Source: Balanoglossus misakiensis
Taxonomy: Eukaryota > Hemichordata
Reading direction: 5' to 3'
Assembly (NCBI GenBank): GCA_040954595.2
Contig: CM082576.2
Coordinates: 8,928,001-8,992,000, forward strand
Length of the DNA: 64,000 bases
Shown: one piece after another, positions 13,520 through 26,061 of the stretch
Layout: each line of letters begins with the position of its first letter
Position numbering within the stretch: position 1 is the stretch's first letter
Made by a program: the position numbers and the translations under genes
The notes under the pieces: generated by a model
The model's database searches: none
What the model was told of the DNA's origin: nothing
Seen by the model: only the letters and a program-made list of their open reading frames with translations

Positions 13520-13529
13520 AATAAATAAA
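13520..13529 (+). terminator. Candidate polyadenylation signal (Prox)
   Basis: Two overlapping AATAAA hexamers (13520-13525 and 13524-13529) are followed by GT-rich sequence. This is the first canonical signal on the + strand after the Prox stop codon. Confidence 0.3.
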
Positions 13530-15780
13530 CTCACAGGTGTTCGGAAGTGGAAGATCACTTCTAATAGAGTATATTTTTCCACTCTTACCGCGTTTGAGAA
13601 ATGTTCAGTGTTTTAATATCCTGTTCACTGATATTGTTAGTGATGTGTTTGAGGTTTTAAAAAAATACCAAAAATTTGGATTGTGCACTGTGCATGCTTT
13701 TTTCATAGGTGGCATATTCTGTGTGTGCGTTTGTTGAAATCAACTGCCATTTATGTAATAATTGTTTTATTTCTGCCATTCAGTAATGAGATGAGAGACG
13801 AAAAATCTGAAATGATTGCAATGCGAAATGTGTGCTGATGACATTTTTGGGGGGTCTTGATTTACTGAAGAAGTTGAATTCGTTTCCGTTTACTTGTCCA
13901 AAGCCAAAGACCAAATATCTTGCCAAAAAAAATTGAACAAGCAAAACTAAATCAAGTGCAATAAACAGTTGTTTTACCTGAACAGTATTTCAAACAGGGA
14001 TTCCTCTAATCAACACACTTTTCATGTTTTTTGCCTCAATTTTTTCTTTTCTTTTTGAATTTGTGATCAAGTAGATGTCTGGTGGACGTGACGTTGGGTC
14101 GATTTTGTGAGTGTTTTCAATGTTGATGTTACCATGTTTGAAGAAGATAAAATAATACAACAGACATTTCTACTAATAGCAATAAGATATAATTTTTATA
14201 CAGAATTTCTAACCAGTTTGTAGCTTTACAAAAAATTAAAAGAGTATAATAAAAATAGAAAAAAAAATGTTTGCAATAGTGAAATACTCTCCGAGTATAT
14301 AACAAAACTTTTGAATCTGAGTGAGTGAAATTCTGTGGACCATACTGAACACCTGATGTAAATATTATAGTAACGTCTAGTTCTCCATACGGAGAAATGC
14401 AAATTTCAGGAAAATATTCTACCATATGTTGACTTTACGCTGTATTTTTCCCACATAGCATGGTTTATATAAGATAAGAAAATCTGAGATTTTAATTGAA
14501 AGGGTTTTATTCAATTCCTAGCTCATGTTTCTGTATATGTTGGTTTATAATTAAGTTCAGAGAGATATTTTATTCTATCGTCTAGATTTTTTTGGGTGCA
14601 TTTATTTATAAAAAGAGAGAAAATTTGATATTTGTTTTATCAGAATAATTGAAGATGATGTTATTGATGATTTATAGTTTGGATTTCTTTATCCCCATAT
14701 GTGTGTATTTTTTCTGTGTACACTGTAGACTTTTCAAACGGAAAGTGATGGTAGTGGTACTGGGATATTTTTTTCCTCCCCTCAAATCAATGGATGGAGA
14801 AAAGTACATTTGTGGACCATTATTTCTGTGACACATTTGCTTTTTGTCACTTCATAGTCTTGTCTTTTTTGACGCTGGAAATTGATTCTGTAAAACCAGT
14901 TCACAAAAAGCCCACCAAAAGTGAAGCACTGGCAGAATCGATAATTTGTGTGGACAAGTGCATTTTGATACCCCACGATTTGAATCTTGACGCTTTTCAG
15001 ACGTACGAAAAGAAATGAGAGTAGAAAAAAGGTGGCTGCGTGCTGCTGAAGTGGTTTTTAACTGTGTTAAGATTGGCAAAAGTTGAAAAGAAATTTCCCC
15101 ATCCAGAAAGAAAAGAGTCCCTTTTTTCTCTCTCTGCACTGTCAAAGATTAGATTGTAACAATTGAGGAGACGTAACCATTGATGACATTGTTCTGAAAA
15201 GACCTTCCAGCTCGGAAAGCAGTTATTGTTTATTTTGCATTCACGTTGTAACGTCCAATTGGCCAATTTGACCTCAGAATTGCAGCTTAATTGAAAACCA
15301 AAAGAGGAGAAAGTTTGCTGGCAATTTCATTCTGCTCATAATGGACATGAGCCCATGGAAGACTGGGTCCTCTATTTCTAAATTACTTCATTGATGCACA
15401 TATTGTATTCTGAAATCTGAGAGTCGCGTATAAAAAAAAAGACGTTGGTTTGATGTCCCTTGCACCCAAAGCATTTCCACTGCTTGAAAGAACTTCTCAG
15501 GTTTGCCAGTTCAAAGTGAAAAAATAATAAAAAATCAGATGTTACACATTATTGGAAGCAAAAGGGAAAAATTTGAAGGTTTGAAAAAAATAATACATCT
15601 ACTAGTTACTAGGGGAGACACTGCAGATGGTTTGATATTCAAATATGGCAATTCTGAGTCGTCCCATCAGAAATCACCACAAGTTTCTGCCACGGCGTCT
15701 CTCTAGGGGGCACGATAATCACAATTAATTCCTGCTGGGAGACCCGTAATGCACGCCAGCTCTCCCCGAACCGTCGGCCC

Positions 15781-15852
15781 ATTTGCATTTTGTCCATTTC
15801 TTTGCTTATTCTTCCATGACAGTGCGACAAGGCAGCTCTTTGTCATGCAAAT
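15781..15852. promoter_or_regulatory. Inverted pair of POU octamers
   Basis: ATTTGCAT at 15781-15788 and its reverse complement ATGCAAAT at 15845-15852 flank a mixed-composition patch. Both are perfect octamer motifs. The surrounding 15640-15900 block is less AT-rich than its neighbours, as expected of a regulatory element. Confidence 0.35.
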
Positions 15853-18800
15853 TCCGCAGAAGGCAGTCTGGGGGTCCTAATCGGCCCTGATTATATTAAA
15901 TTACATTTTACAGCATCTCTAGCAGTTGCAACAAAAGAAGCGAGTGGGGAATCAGAATCGGGGAAAAAAAATAAAATAAAAGGGAGAGAGAGAGAGAAAG
16001 AGATAGAGCGCAAGATCGGCGGTCAATCTTCTTGTGTTGCTGTGATAAAGACTTCTTTTCTCTTCCTACAATTATTACTGACAAAGAAGCAATAATTTTC
16101 ACCATCTGAAGTGCCTTTTGTGGAACAGTTGAGGAAAAAACACGCCATGAGAGAAACTAAATTACAGCATAATAACATCCTGTTTCTGACAGGAAGCACT
16201 CTATCTTAGACATACACATCTTACAAGCGGAGCAGTTATTGAGGATTTTCACCGCCTATGTTTCGGAGATAAAGTAATTGTGAAATAAAAAAAGAGAAAG
16301 AAAGAAAGCGGGCAATCAAGGCAGAATTTCACTGCTTACAATTTGCGGATAAAAATAAACATGAAATATGATGTGCAAAGGACATCTCCTTTAATGGTGG
16401 TGGATGATTTATCATAATATGAAAATGAAAACACTGGGGTCTCTACCAGTACTTTATAGTCCTTCTAAACAATTTTCTATTTTTTCCTCCGTCTGCAAAC
16501 ATGCAATAAAAGAGAAGGAAAATTAAAAATAGTTTTAATTTCATGTCTGAATAGCCTACCTTGCCTCAAACAAGACAATACAACTCTCAAATATCAGGGC
16601 CTTCATGTTTTATTTTGTCAGCAGTGTTTTATGGGGTATCAATGTGTATCTTGTGTCACTTTCATATTCTCCAGCTGATACATGGAGATGAAATAAGTCT
16701 GTTGTTATGCAGATTATATGCAGATTTGGAGACTTTTCACTCCTTATCAGTTGTTGGGGGGAAATTATGGTCCATGGCAATAAAGAGTTCGCGCATAATT
16801 TTATTGCGTGTTTTCTTGGACGCACGCACACTGAGAAGAAAGATATTACAAAGTTGATTATTCATTCATTCATTCCTTCCAAGAGTGCAATATTTAGACA
16901 AATCTTATTTAAAAATCTTTTAATCTTCCTCCTTTCGTGTAACAAATCCCGAACAGTACCACTCCACACTTTCTTCACTGTTGTCTTTACAAAGAATTCA
17001 GAACCGAATATTGTTGCTAGTCGTTTCACTTCCCCCTCCATCCCTCTGTGCAGATTGAAGTAACCGGAAATTGTTATTCTTGTTGTGAGGTTGCTCCAAT
17101 TTCATGGAAGAAGGGGAGGGGGGATAGGGTTAAATCAAATTTACAACCACTAAATGTACAGTCAACTGTAGTCTCTTTTAAAAACTATGCATCTTTTTAG
17201 AGTCTTTTTAGACGGATCAAGGCTTGCCTTCCTTGCATCCCACAATACTTCCTGAAATCCTTTCTACAATCAATAGTATTAGGGGTATAAACAATGGTCG
17301 GGGTTTTAGGGCAGTTATATATGCAGATTAACAATTTCACATCGAAATCTTCCAATGACTTCCTTTATATTCGCACAAAATAGAAGAAAAAATAATCAGC
17401 TTTAAAAAAAAAAGTATGAGTAAAAAAAAAACACTTGGGGTCTTCTTACATAGCATGTTGTTGGGGTTTCACACAAACCAATTTTAGGTGCCTTTACCAG
17501 CCTCTGATGCAGATTTTTTCATCCAGATTTTCAATATTATGCATGATGGTTTAATAGCTGCTTTCATCAGATGTTACATACTTTGTTTTCCTTATTTTTC
17601 CAAGATGTTAAGAAGAAAAAAAGTTGTTGTAAAGACCTAGTACATGTATCAGAAACTGTTAAGATGGTTGAGAACAAAAAAAAAGGTTCAGTTGATTTTA
17701 TGGGAGGTTTCGTTCCTTGTGATTTTAGCCCAGGGAACGTTGATTTAAGTTTTTTTTTTCTTCAAGCAGAAAAATTATTCTGATCATACAAGTTAATATT
17801 ATATTCTTGGACTTCTCCTGTTACGGCATTAAATCGACATTAAACCATATCCATGCGTACTGTGTGTTGACTTCTTTTGAGTGTGTGGTGTTTAATTTGA
17901 TTTTGGAGTGTGATTGGGGCGAGAGTATTGAGAAGAACACAAACGTGTATTACAGGTTATAAAACCCATGTACGCACACACACATTGGAACATACACACA
18001 CAGACGGACAGACACACAAAAAGTACCAAAGCTGCTGATCGGGCATCAGGGAAGTTAAGGCATTGAGGCTGTGTTCCTTAACAGAGGCAGCGATTGTGAT
18101 CTCAATTCTGCCGGGGCGAAATGAAAGATTGCCGTAGATATACAGTTTAAATCACTTGCAACCGGGAGACTCCGGCAGTGAATGCTATCTCCGACGACAA
18201 TCTGCATGAGACACTGCTTCTAGGCTTTGTCTGCGACTCACGCGCACAATAAAAACAGCCCCGAGCTTCTTTTCTCCCCTCTCCGCTATCCTGTCCCCTA
18301 TCTTTCAATTTCCCTACAAGTAATAAAGAACATTTCTGATGCTTGGTAAACTGACACATCCATTGTCTGCCTGTCACCAGCTTTTTTTTTTTATAGTTTT
18401 CTCCGTCTCCCAAAGCAAGAAGTGTTGTGCAGTATCTATGCAGGTGAAAATTTCTTTGACAAAATTTTGTTTTTACCATAAAACGAAAAATGAAGTGGTG
18501 AAATTTCACTGCAGTGTCAACTAAAATCCCCGAAGAAATGGAAAAAAAAATCAGGAAAAAACAATCCTGTATTTTGCTTTTTGAGTGTCTCAGTACTCAT
18601 TCTGTCAGCAGATGTTGCCAAGCATGATTCAGCGTGTTTCTACGGGTGAATCACTCTGGGTGTTTCCCTCTATTGAATCATATTCAAATTTGGAAATAAA
18701 AAAAAAAATGCGACGTTGAGTGTCATCACAGAAAAATAAAAACATCTGAAAAATACTGAGAGAGTCTTGCGCACAGAGGCCAAGCTGTGATCTATAGTCA

Positions 18801-21070
18801 TACAAATTCTAATTCCCATTTAAATAACAATAACGTTCCACCCCCGGATATTCTCCCCCCCCCCTCCTCCACACCCCCCGCAAGGGAGTCAGAGTGTACC
18901 TCGGCGATAACACGTCATCAGTTATTCACTCAGAGCCTCGGAGCTTAAAAGGACATCAGCGGCGCAAAATGTCAACAGAAGTGATTTTATTTTTTCTCTC
19001 TCTTTTGTGACAGGGGGAAAAAGTAATCAATATTCTCTAGTGTTGGCGTATTATATTCTTAAGGGATAAGGTAAACATTGCGACTTTACTGCCTCAACCC
19101 CTGCAACAAAAGAACATTAATTTGGTTAAATAGATTTCCTTGAGAAAGGAGACATGTGGTATCATTTGATATGCCCCCCAACAAATACCTCTCGGCTTTA
19201 TACGCGGGTTTTCTCTCCTCCCGCCTTGCTGCTCGCGTGTTTAATATAAAAAAATCTGGGACACAATCAAAGAACGGAATAAGCAGAGAGACATTATTGA
19301 TATATGGCAACGTCTGTACGACAGCAGCTCATTCCAAGCGTGTGTATCCATGATTCCTCAGTAATGGCGCTTAATGAAATTCTGAAGCGTTTTGCGGGGC
19401 TAATAAAAAAAAAGATTTCGGGGTTGGATTCCTGGCACTTTTGTGGATCGACGTGAAAGGAGTTTGCTGTTTATCCGTCTGATCATTTTTTTTTTGTTCG
19501 GCAGTAGATTACATCCATCTCGCTAGTATGTAAACATAAATCGTTCTCAGGCCCTAGGGGTGGTTGCAGTTTCCATATCATGGAAATACGGTTTACCGCA
19601 GTGTTCTCTCCCAAGCAGATTGGTTTTACCCAGGCTACTTGGTTGCCACGGCAGCCTTTTTACTGTGTGGGAAAAAACTCTTTGATCATCTAAATCACAA
19701 TATCTCAGGATTCTCCATCGCCAGTGACGCGATTCTTGGGAAACTGTATTTTTTTATGATGCAATTTGCACTTGGTGATTTGACTACCAGGGGGGGTCTT
19801 GGTTGCCACGGTGCTCACGTTGCCTTGAAAAAATAGAAATTTCTGCCAAAAGCAAAACGGCCTAGCTAATTAGATATAGCAGAGTATTCTGGGAAGGCAA
19901 CAAATAAATTTGAGCAAAATTTATTGCACTGTTTTTGATTTTTGTTTTTTTTCTTCCCTCTTTTTGTTAAATAATTTAAGTTCATCAAATACAGCTGTTT
20001 GCCTGTAGATTTTTATTTTTTTAAAATTAGAGTTTTTGTCTGAAAGAAAAACAACAACCATGAAATCATGAAACTAGAATCTGCTTTGAAAAGGGCAGTG
20101 AAGGAGTAATTTTGAATGACAGGAAAATCTCTTTTATGGATTGCAGCGGAAAAACAAGTTGTAATAGCATGCTTTACATGTTGAGAAAGCTGTATATCAG
20201 AAATATCTCTTAAACGTCATCTGTACATAATTGCGGTGGTGTAACGCACTAGTTTCTTTTCACAATATGTGTTTTCTTTGCCATGTTGCTGATTGTACCG
20301 GCCGTTTAACTCATAAAAATGTTGACATGACAAATTCTACTTGTGTATTATTTCTTCAGGCACTTTTTTAGTGTTTTCTGTAGCAACCCAGATGTTTCTC
20401 TGATGGAATACGGGCTTTCACACGGTCTGACCAATCAGAATTGATTTTACAGTCAGTGCCGATGCCAACACGACCAATGGGCCGTTGCCATGGTGCTAAT
20501 GGATCTTCTGGAAGAGAGATTCATGCATTTTGAGTTTATGCTGCGTCGTATGGTGCATGCATCACATGTATAAGGTTGCTTGTGAGGTTTGCATAAGTAT
20601 TTCATTAAAATCTCTGAAAAAATTACTTTTTCCATTCAAAATATTCCCATCTTTCGCAGTTTTTACAGGTGACAAAATACTGTAAACTCAAAAATGCATA
20701 ATTGGAAGTCCACCAAATTTTTACACAACCATACTAAACAGATGTTTTCAAAAAATCACTGCGTCTCAGAATTTTTAAAGCTTTATTAGAATTATGATTA
20801 TGGCAATAAACAAATTAATCAGAAAAATGACCTTTAGAAAACAAACTTTTTTGTTTAAATGACTGTTGGTTGTGCAGGGCGACAATTACACTTTTTAAAA
20901 TAAACATTCCTAAATACGGTACAATGTACCTATAAAGACAGAAAACAAACATAACTGGTTCAACAGGAATATGAAATTCATAGAAAGAGCTTTCCAATGT
21001 GTAATTTGCTATTAAAAATATGTTTCCATGAACCTCACAAGCTACCTAATAAAATGAGCACCAAAGTAGT

Positions 21071-21090
21071 GGGGGGGGGGGGGGGGGGGG
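21071..21090. repeat. Poly-G tract
   Basis: An uninterrupted run of 20 G. Its length is likely variable and hard to sequence accurately. Confidence 0.95.
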
Positions 21091-21432
21091 CATTTGAGGT
21101 GGGCTATGGCAGGTACTGACTGCCCAAGCACATCACATGTTCTTTGATATAGTTTCGATTGGGTGGCAATCGTGAGGTATAGACATGGGTCATGTTTGGG
21201 CATGTATTTTTTTAAATGGTCTACGGAGGTTAAGTCAAAAATAACTTTAAAAAAAAAACATATTAGCAGTACATATGATTTGAATGACAGTAGCAATTGT
21301 GCCCCGAACGCTGAATTTGATATCAGACCGCCCCTATGTGTAAATGGAGTTACTTTCTCCGAATTCTATTTTATGAGTTTTTTTATTTTTTCCTGGATTA
21401 TTATTTTATAGTTTGGTATATTTTATGCTCTG

Positions 21433-21451
21433 TACACCACAATGTGGTGTA
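21433..21451. promoter_or_regulatory. Palindromic double RUNX-like site
   Basis: TACACCACAATGTGGTGTA is an inverted repeat with perfect 9-base arms around one base. Each arm carries a RUNX core (ACCACA / TGTGGT). Confidence 0.35.
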
Positions 21452-24400
21452 TGTGTAGAACTTTTAATAATAATAGTTTGTCGAAAAGGTCTTTGATCTT
21501 CTGCATGGGAGTTATATCATAAACCACTGCTCCTATACCTCCGTGAGAAATTGCTATTTCCATCCAGCTGTACACTGATCATCTTGTTGAATACAATGAC
21601 CTGCAGTGACCTGTGCTTTAACATGTAATATGCATCTGGCATTTAACGAACCAATAAACCTGGAAGCTTTACAGGCTACCTACAACATGTGTCACCACAG
21701 GGAAAAAAAACTTTATGTATATTAATTGTTCAAGACGCACCTACAAAAATTGAATCAGCCACGTTAGGATCTCTCCAAATAATAATCAGAAATGTATAGC
21801 ATTCGCTCACAGCCAAGAAGGGACGGTATACGTATGATGTACCAGTAATTATCACATGACTACCAGTGCGTCATCAAAAGCACACGCCCAAAAGTATCTT
21901 CATTGCAATTACAGTGTGGGCGGTGGGCAGGATTAATCTTCCAGACAACACCAATAATATGCCCTGAAACAATTTTTTTTCAACACTGAACATATGCAAT
22001 ATCTTGAACAGAAATTTGAAGAAAGCATGAAAGATGCCTGTTTTTGTTTTGTCAAGGCTATTACCTGACATTGCTGATTAGTCTTTTGGACAGTTTTCCC
22101 TCAACAATTAATTTCAGCCACTTGTTTTCCCACAGGAAGAAATTAAGGTATAATCATGATTTTTGAAGCTAAAAAAAGTTGAATTTCTCTGCTAGAGATT
22201 GGCAATAAATTCCGGTGTTTACGTGACCGTCTTCCGGGATGCACTGGTGTTTAAAGTGTGTCACATCAACACAGGGAATACAATCATACAACACTGCCGA
22301 AGGAATAACTAGTACACTTTTGAGAATTATTTCCAATGTTACAGTGTAAATACATTATTCCCTACAGCATGTTGACGCTTGACTGAAGTCTTTTCCTCAC
22401 CGGTGGAGTTTATCATGTATAAACAAGTTTTAAAAATATCAATTAAAGTTCCAACTTGTGATTTAAATTCACTTTACAGCAATTGTGATATCTGCAGGCT
22501 GTTATTTGACAAATCAATAATTCCTGTACTGGGTGTTTCAACATGCCATTTGCACTCGAGAAACAGTGGACAAATTCATTTGTATGTTTGTTATACCAAA
22601 TACATGTAGTTTCTTTAAACTAATTTTTTTTTTTAAAGTACCCCGGTAATTCTTGATACTTTTTAACTGACACATATGTATACACTTCAGGAGGTCCTAT
22701 GAAAAAGGACTGGAGCAGATTTTAATCATTTCCCTTTTGTGTCTATAATTTAAAAGTCAAACCTGATCTGTGCTGATATAATTTGCGGTACAACAAAGTG
22801 GCATTGTAATCTGGGGACATGGCCATCACACTAGACATGACAAGTGCACTGCAGTTCCGGGATATGGATCCTGCTAGCTTCCCACATTCATTTATTACAA
22901 TCATTCATTTCGCCATGTGGGACACACTACAGTAGCAATTCAGAAGCATGCCTGCATGCATGCAGCCATAACTTGAGAAGTTTACCATTACATGTAGAGC
23001 TCTCCAGACAAATGTGGGTCCCACTTGCAACACTCAAGTCCATCACCGATCGACTTGCATGCTATTATGAATCCCGTGTGAACGCATACAGCTGGCCTTA
23101 CAAGGGTGCTGTCACCGATTTAATAAATCGCCAACTTTTCCCCCTTCAAGTGACGTACTACGTCTCCACTCCCTTTTCAATTTTTATTTCAAACAAAGCT
23201 CAAATGCTTTAACTGTTAAGTCCTGAGACTGCGACTTTTAATTTGGAGTTGGACATTGAAGCGTGATATATTTTATAAGGGCTGTTCATTTTTACTTTTT
23301 ACCCACAAGGAAATTGTGAAACATGACAAGTGGACTTGAACACGTCACTTGTACAATGTCTTTGAGTGCTTTGGAGGAGGTCAACCTATACACCCATTAA
23401 TTATTCCCATTCAGTGAACGTCTACATCAAGTGGGAATATATACTGCCGAGTGTTAATTTGTCAATTCATTTTGATGGCCATCCCCATGTCAGAATCAAC
23501 CATGCTTGGCGTACATGTGTTAATTATTCTGACATTTCAGAAAGAAAAAAAAACTGGCACTGAACAGACCCAGGGTGCATTATTCCTCCACCTGGGATCT
23601 GTCTTCATTTCATAATTTTGTCTCGTTAACTTGCCATTATTAAGGAAATTGGAATCTGTAATTATCTTCGCGGTTCTTTTAATTTCCATATTATCCAATA
23701 TCTCAGCCTGTATGGGATATGTTCACTGATAATTACAGGGGTTGGATCGGCAGAATTTTCTTTAATTAATTCGCTTATTGTCATGGAGATAGTATTTCAT
23801 TCCTTGTCGTTTTGCAACAAATTAATTATTTTTTACAACAAAGCAAAGGTGGACTTTCTACAAACTTCTCTCGAACCTTTAATTACACACAGACATACAG
23901 GGGGTGGCTTAGTCGCCAGGACGACCAGTTTTCATCCTAGACATTTGTTTCTCAGTAAACCTCACATCTCAAGACACCCCAGGTAATGTAATGCGTGTAC
24001 ATCTCTCATCCAAATAAAACGTGCCCTACAAAATATTCATCTTTACACGCTCCATTTCAACTGTTTCAATATTTATGAATACACTTATTAATTTTGGCAA
24101 TTGACTTAATGTTTTAATAATTACATCACTGCGGCTGAAACGCAATGCTGCAATATGATGAATGTGAAAAGTACATGTGTTTGCACTGGAATTGGTTTAT
24201 TTGGTCTTAAGAGACAGAGCACATGCGATTCCTGATTCCTTCGTTCCCTGTCATCTTGCAGACAAATTGGAAATCTTTAAATTGTGATTCATTTCCGCTT
24301 GTCAATGCAAGTAGAATTTGACAAACAGATTTATATGGCCATGCATGCAAACTCCTTGAAACAATGGTTTTTTTTTCTCACTTTTTCATTTAATATTACA

Positions 24401-25270
24401 ATGCGCATCAATCGATTGTCTGAAGATCATACAGACATGCTGATTCTTAGATTGTTAATTCTCAAAGGTATAAAGTTGCTATGTATTGTTGTTATATTGG
24501 CTGGATCAATTGAGCTCAGTGAGACCTTTAAATTTATATATATGTGGAATTTTGGGCTCTGCCCTCACCCAGGTTACTTACAGATGTCAGCTTTAATGTT
24601 TCTCAGAAGTCATTAACCCAGTTCTGTAATGTCCACATATATGCAGTGATACAGGGCTATAATAATTCAACATATTGTTGCTATTTTGAAACCCATGTGT
24701 TTGTTCAGTAATGTTCACAATTTCCCCCCAATAGCATGTATAATCACTATCATAATTGCTGGCCAGACAAGGCAAACATTCATATTATTAAATAAATTCA
24801 AAATAATTGAATTATTAATATTCTTCTGGTGATCAATTTTCAAAGTTTGGGGAGAAAAGGATCAACAGAGTCTGATGGAGATCATTTCAAGGTTTACACA
24901 GCTGTGACACAATACGGCACAGGGCATTTCAGCAGAAATTCATAAACTTGCAAGGTGGTATGTGCCGCATTCATTACATACAGACACCGATAATAATCTG
25001 AAATCATGTGTCCCGACCGACCCAGAAGTCAACAAATATTAAATCATACTTCTCAAACCCAGGAGTTAATTTTTATCATCAACCACAAGCATTATAATTA
25101 TGAAGATCACAGATTTGAGAGATTTACAGAAAAAGGTGCAAGTTATTATTCAAACGTACATCATATTTCGAATGAGTAATTAATCCTGCCATATGTTGTG
25201 TGGGAATCTTCAAACACTAAAATTGTCTTCTGTCTCTTTGCAAATTCTTTTCAAACCGTCTTTAAGCGCG

Positions 25271-25433
25271 AGGTCAGACTTGGTAAAGACTTAATTTGCA
25301 GCATAAGCGACATATATCACCTGATACAAAATAATCAGAATTAAATGATTGAGCTCATTTGTCACGCTGTGACCTCACTTTCATGTGACCTTTTATGTTT
25401 GTAATAAGTAAGGTCACCGTAGTCTTTTGACCT
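25271..25433. promoter_or_regulatory. Cluster of nuclear-receptor half-sites
   Basis: Five AGGTCA/TGACCT hexamers lie at 25271, 25370, 25386, 25411 and 25428, both orientations mixed, within 163 bases of AT-rich DNA. That density is unusual for chance in this composition. Confidence 0.35.
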
Positions 25434-25592
25434 TTTGCAAAATTATCTCATTGTTTGGGGAAAAATTAAAGGACAATTGCTTGTTTGTCAAGTAATTTAT
25501 TATTGGCCTACATAAAGGTGTCAACCTAAATAAGTTCTTTTTTTCATGGCCATAATTATTTTGCATTCAGGTTTGTTTACAGGAAGATACTT

Positions 25593-25641
25593 GTATACTT
25601 GTATCAATATTGTCTTCACAGTATACTTGTATCAATATTGT
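25593..25641. repeat. Short direct repeat
   Basis: A 21-base unit beginning GTATACTTG and ending CAATATTGT occurs twice, at about 25593-25613 and 25621-25641, with 7 bases between. Confidence 0.8.
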
Positions 25642-26048
25642 AAACTTTTTGACGAATGCTATTAAAAGCATTCCTTTGTGTCTGGTCTCTCTCCCAGAGC
25701 AGTATAGGTTTTTCTTCTGCGAACTGCTTGTGATCATGGCGACAACGCGGCAAGTCAAATTCTCTGCTAATATCCCCTATTCATTATACCCTGGAGGCGG
25801 GCACCATCATATCAACCATCAACTGACAATTCAAAATACAAATCATCAACCGTCTGAGGAAAACCCATTTATCAAAAATGAATTCATATTTCTGTTTGAT
25901 TAAACTTGACACGCAACTCGGCGGGACTCTTTGGAATCAATTTGCCTTCTTTAAAGGAGTCTGCAATTGCATCATTTTTGTGTCAATTAAATTAGCTTGT
26001 ATCAATTAAGGAAAAAATTGTCCCACTTTCAGATGATGTTTGTGTGGT

Positions 26049-26061
26049 GTTGCCGGGCAAC
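26049..26061. promoter_or_regulatory. RFX X-box
   Basis: GTTGCCGGGCAAC has perfect half-sites GTTGCC and GGCAAC with a one-base spacer, the form found in X-boxes. Confidence 0.4.

Larger units (their letters stand above)
10863..13530 (+). other. Probable 3' UTR of Prox, AT-rich
   Basis: The sequence after the TAG stop is strongly AT-rich, with many T runs and no coding potential. The first good AATAAA hexamers are at 13520-13529; ATTAAA variants occur earlier (10929, 11533, 11648). PROX1 messages in vertebrates have long 3' UTRs, which fits, but the true end cannot be seen from sequence. Confidence 0.4.

Noticed and set aside
16707-17063. 118-codon open frame
   Set aside because: No recognisable motif, random composition in AT-rich DNA, no supporting splice context.
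22844-23212. 122-codon open frame
   Set aside because: No family resemblance. The region contains a CTGCATGCATGCAG palindrome and mixed composition, but nothing that indicates a protein.
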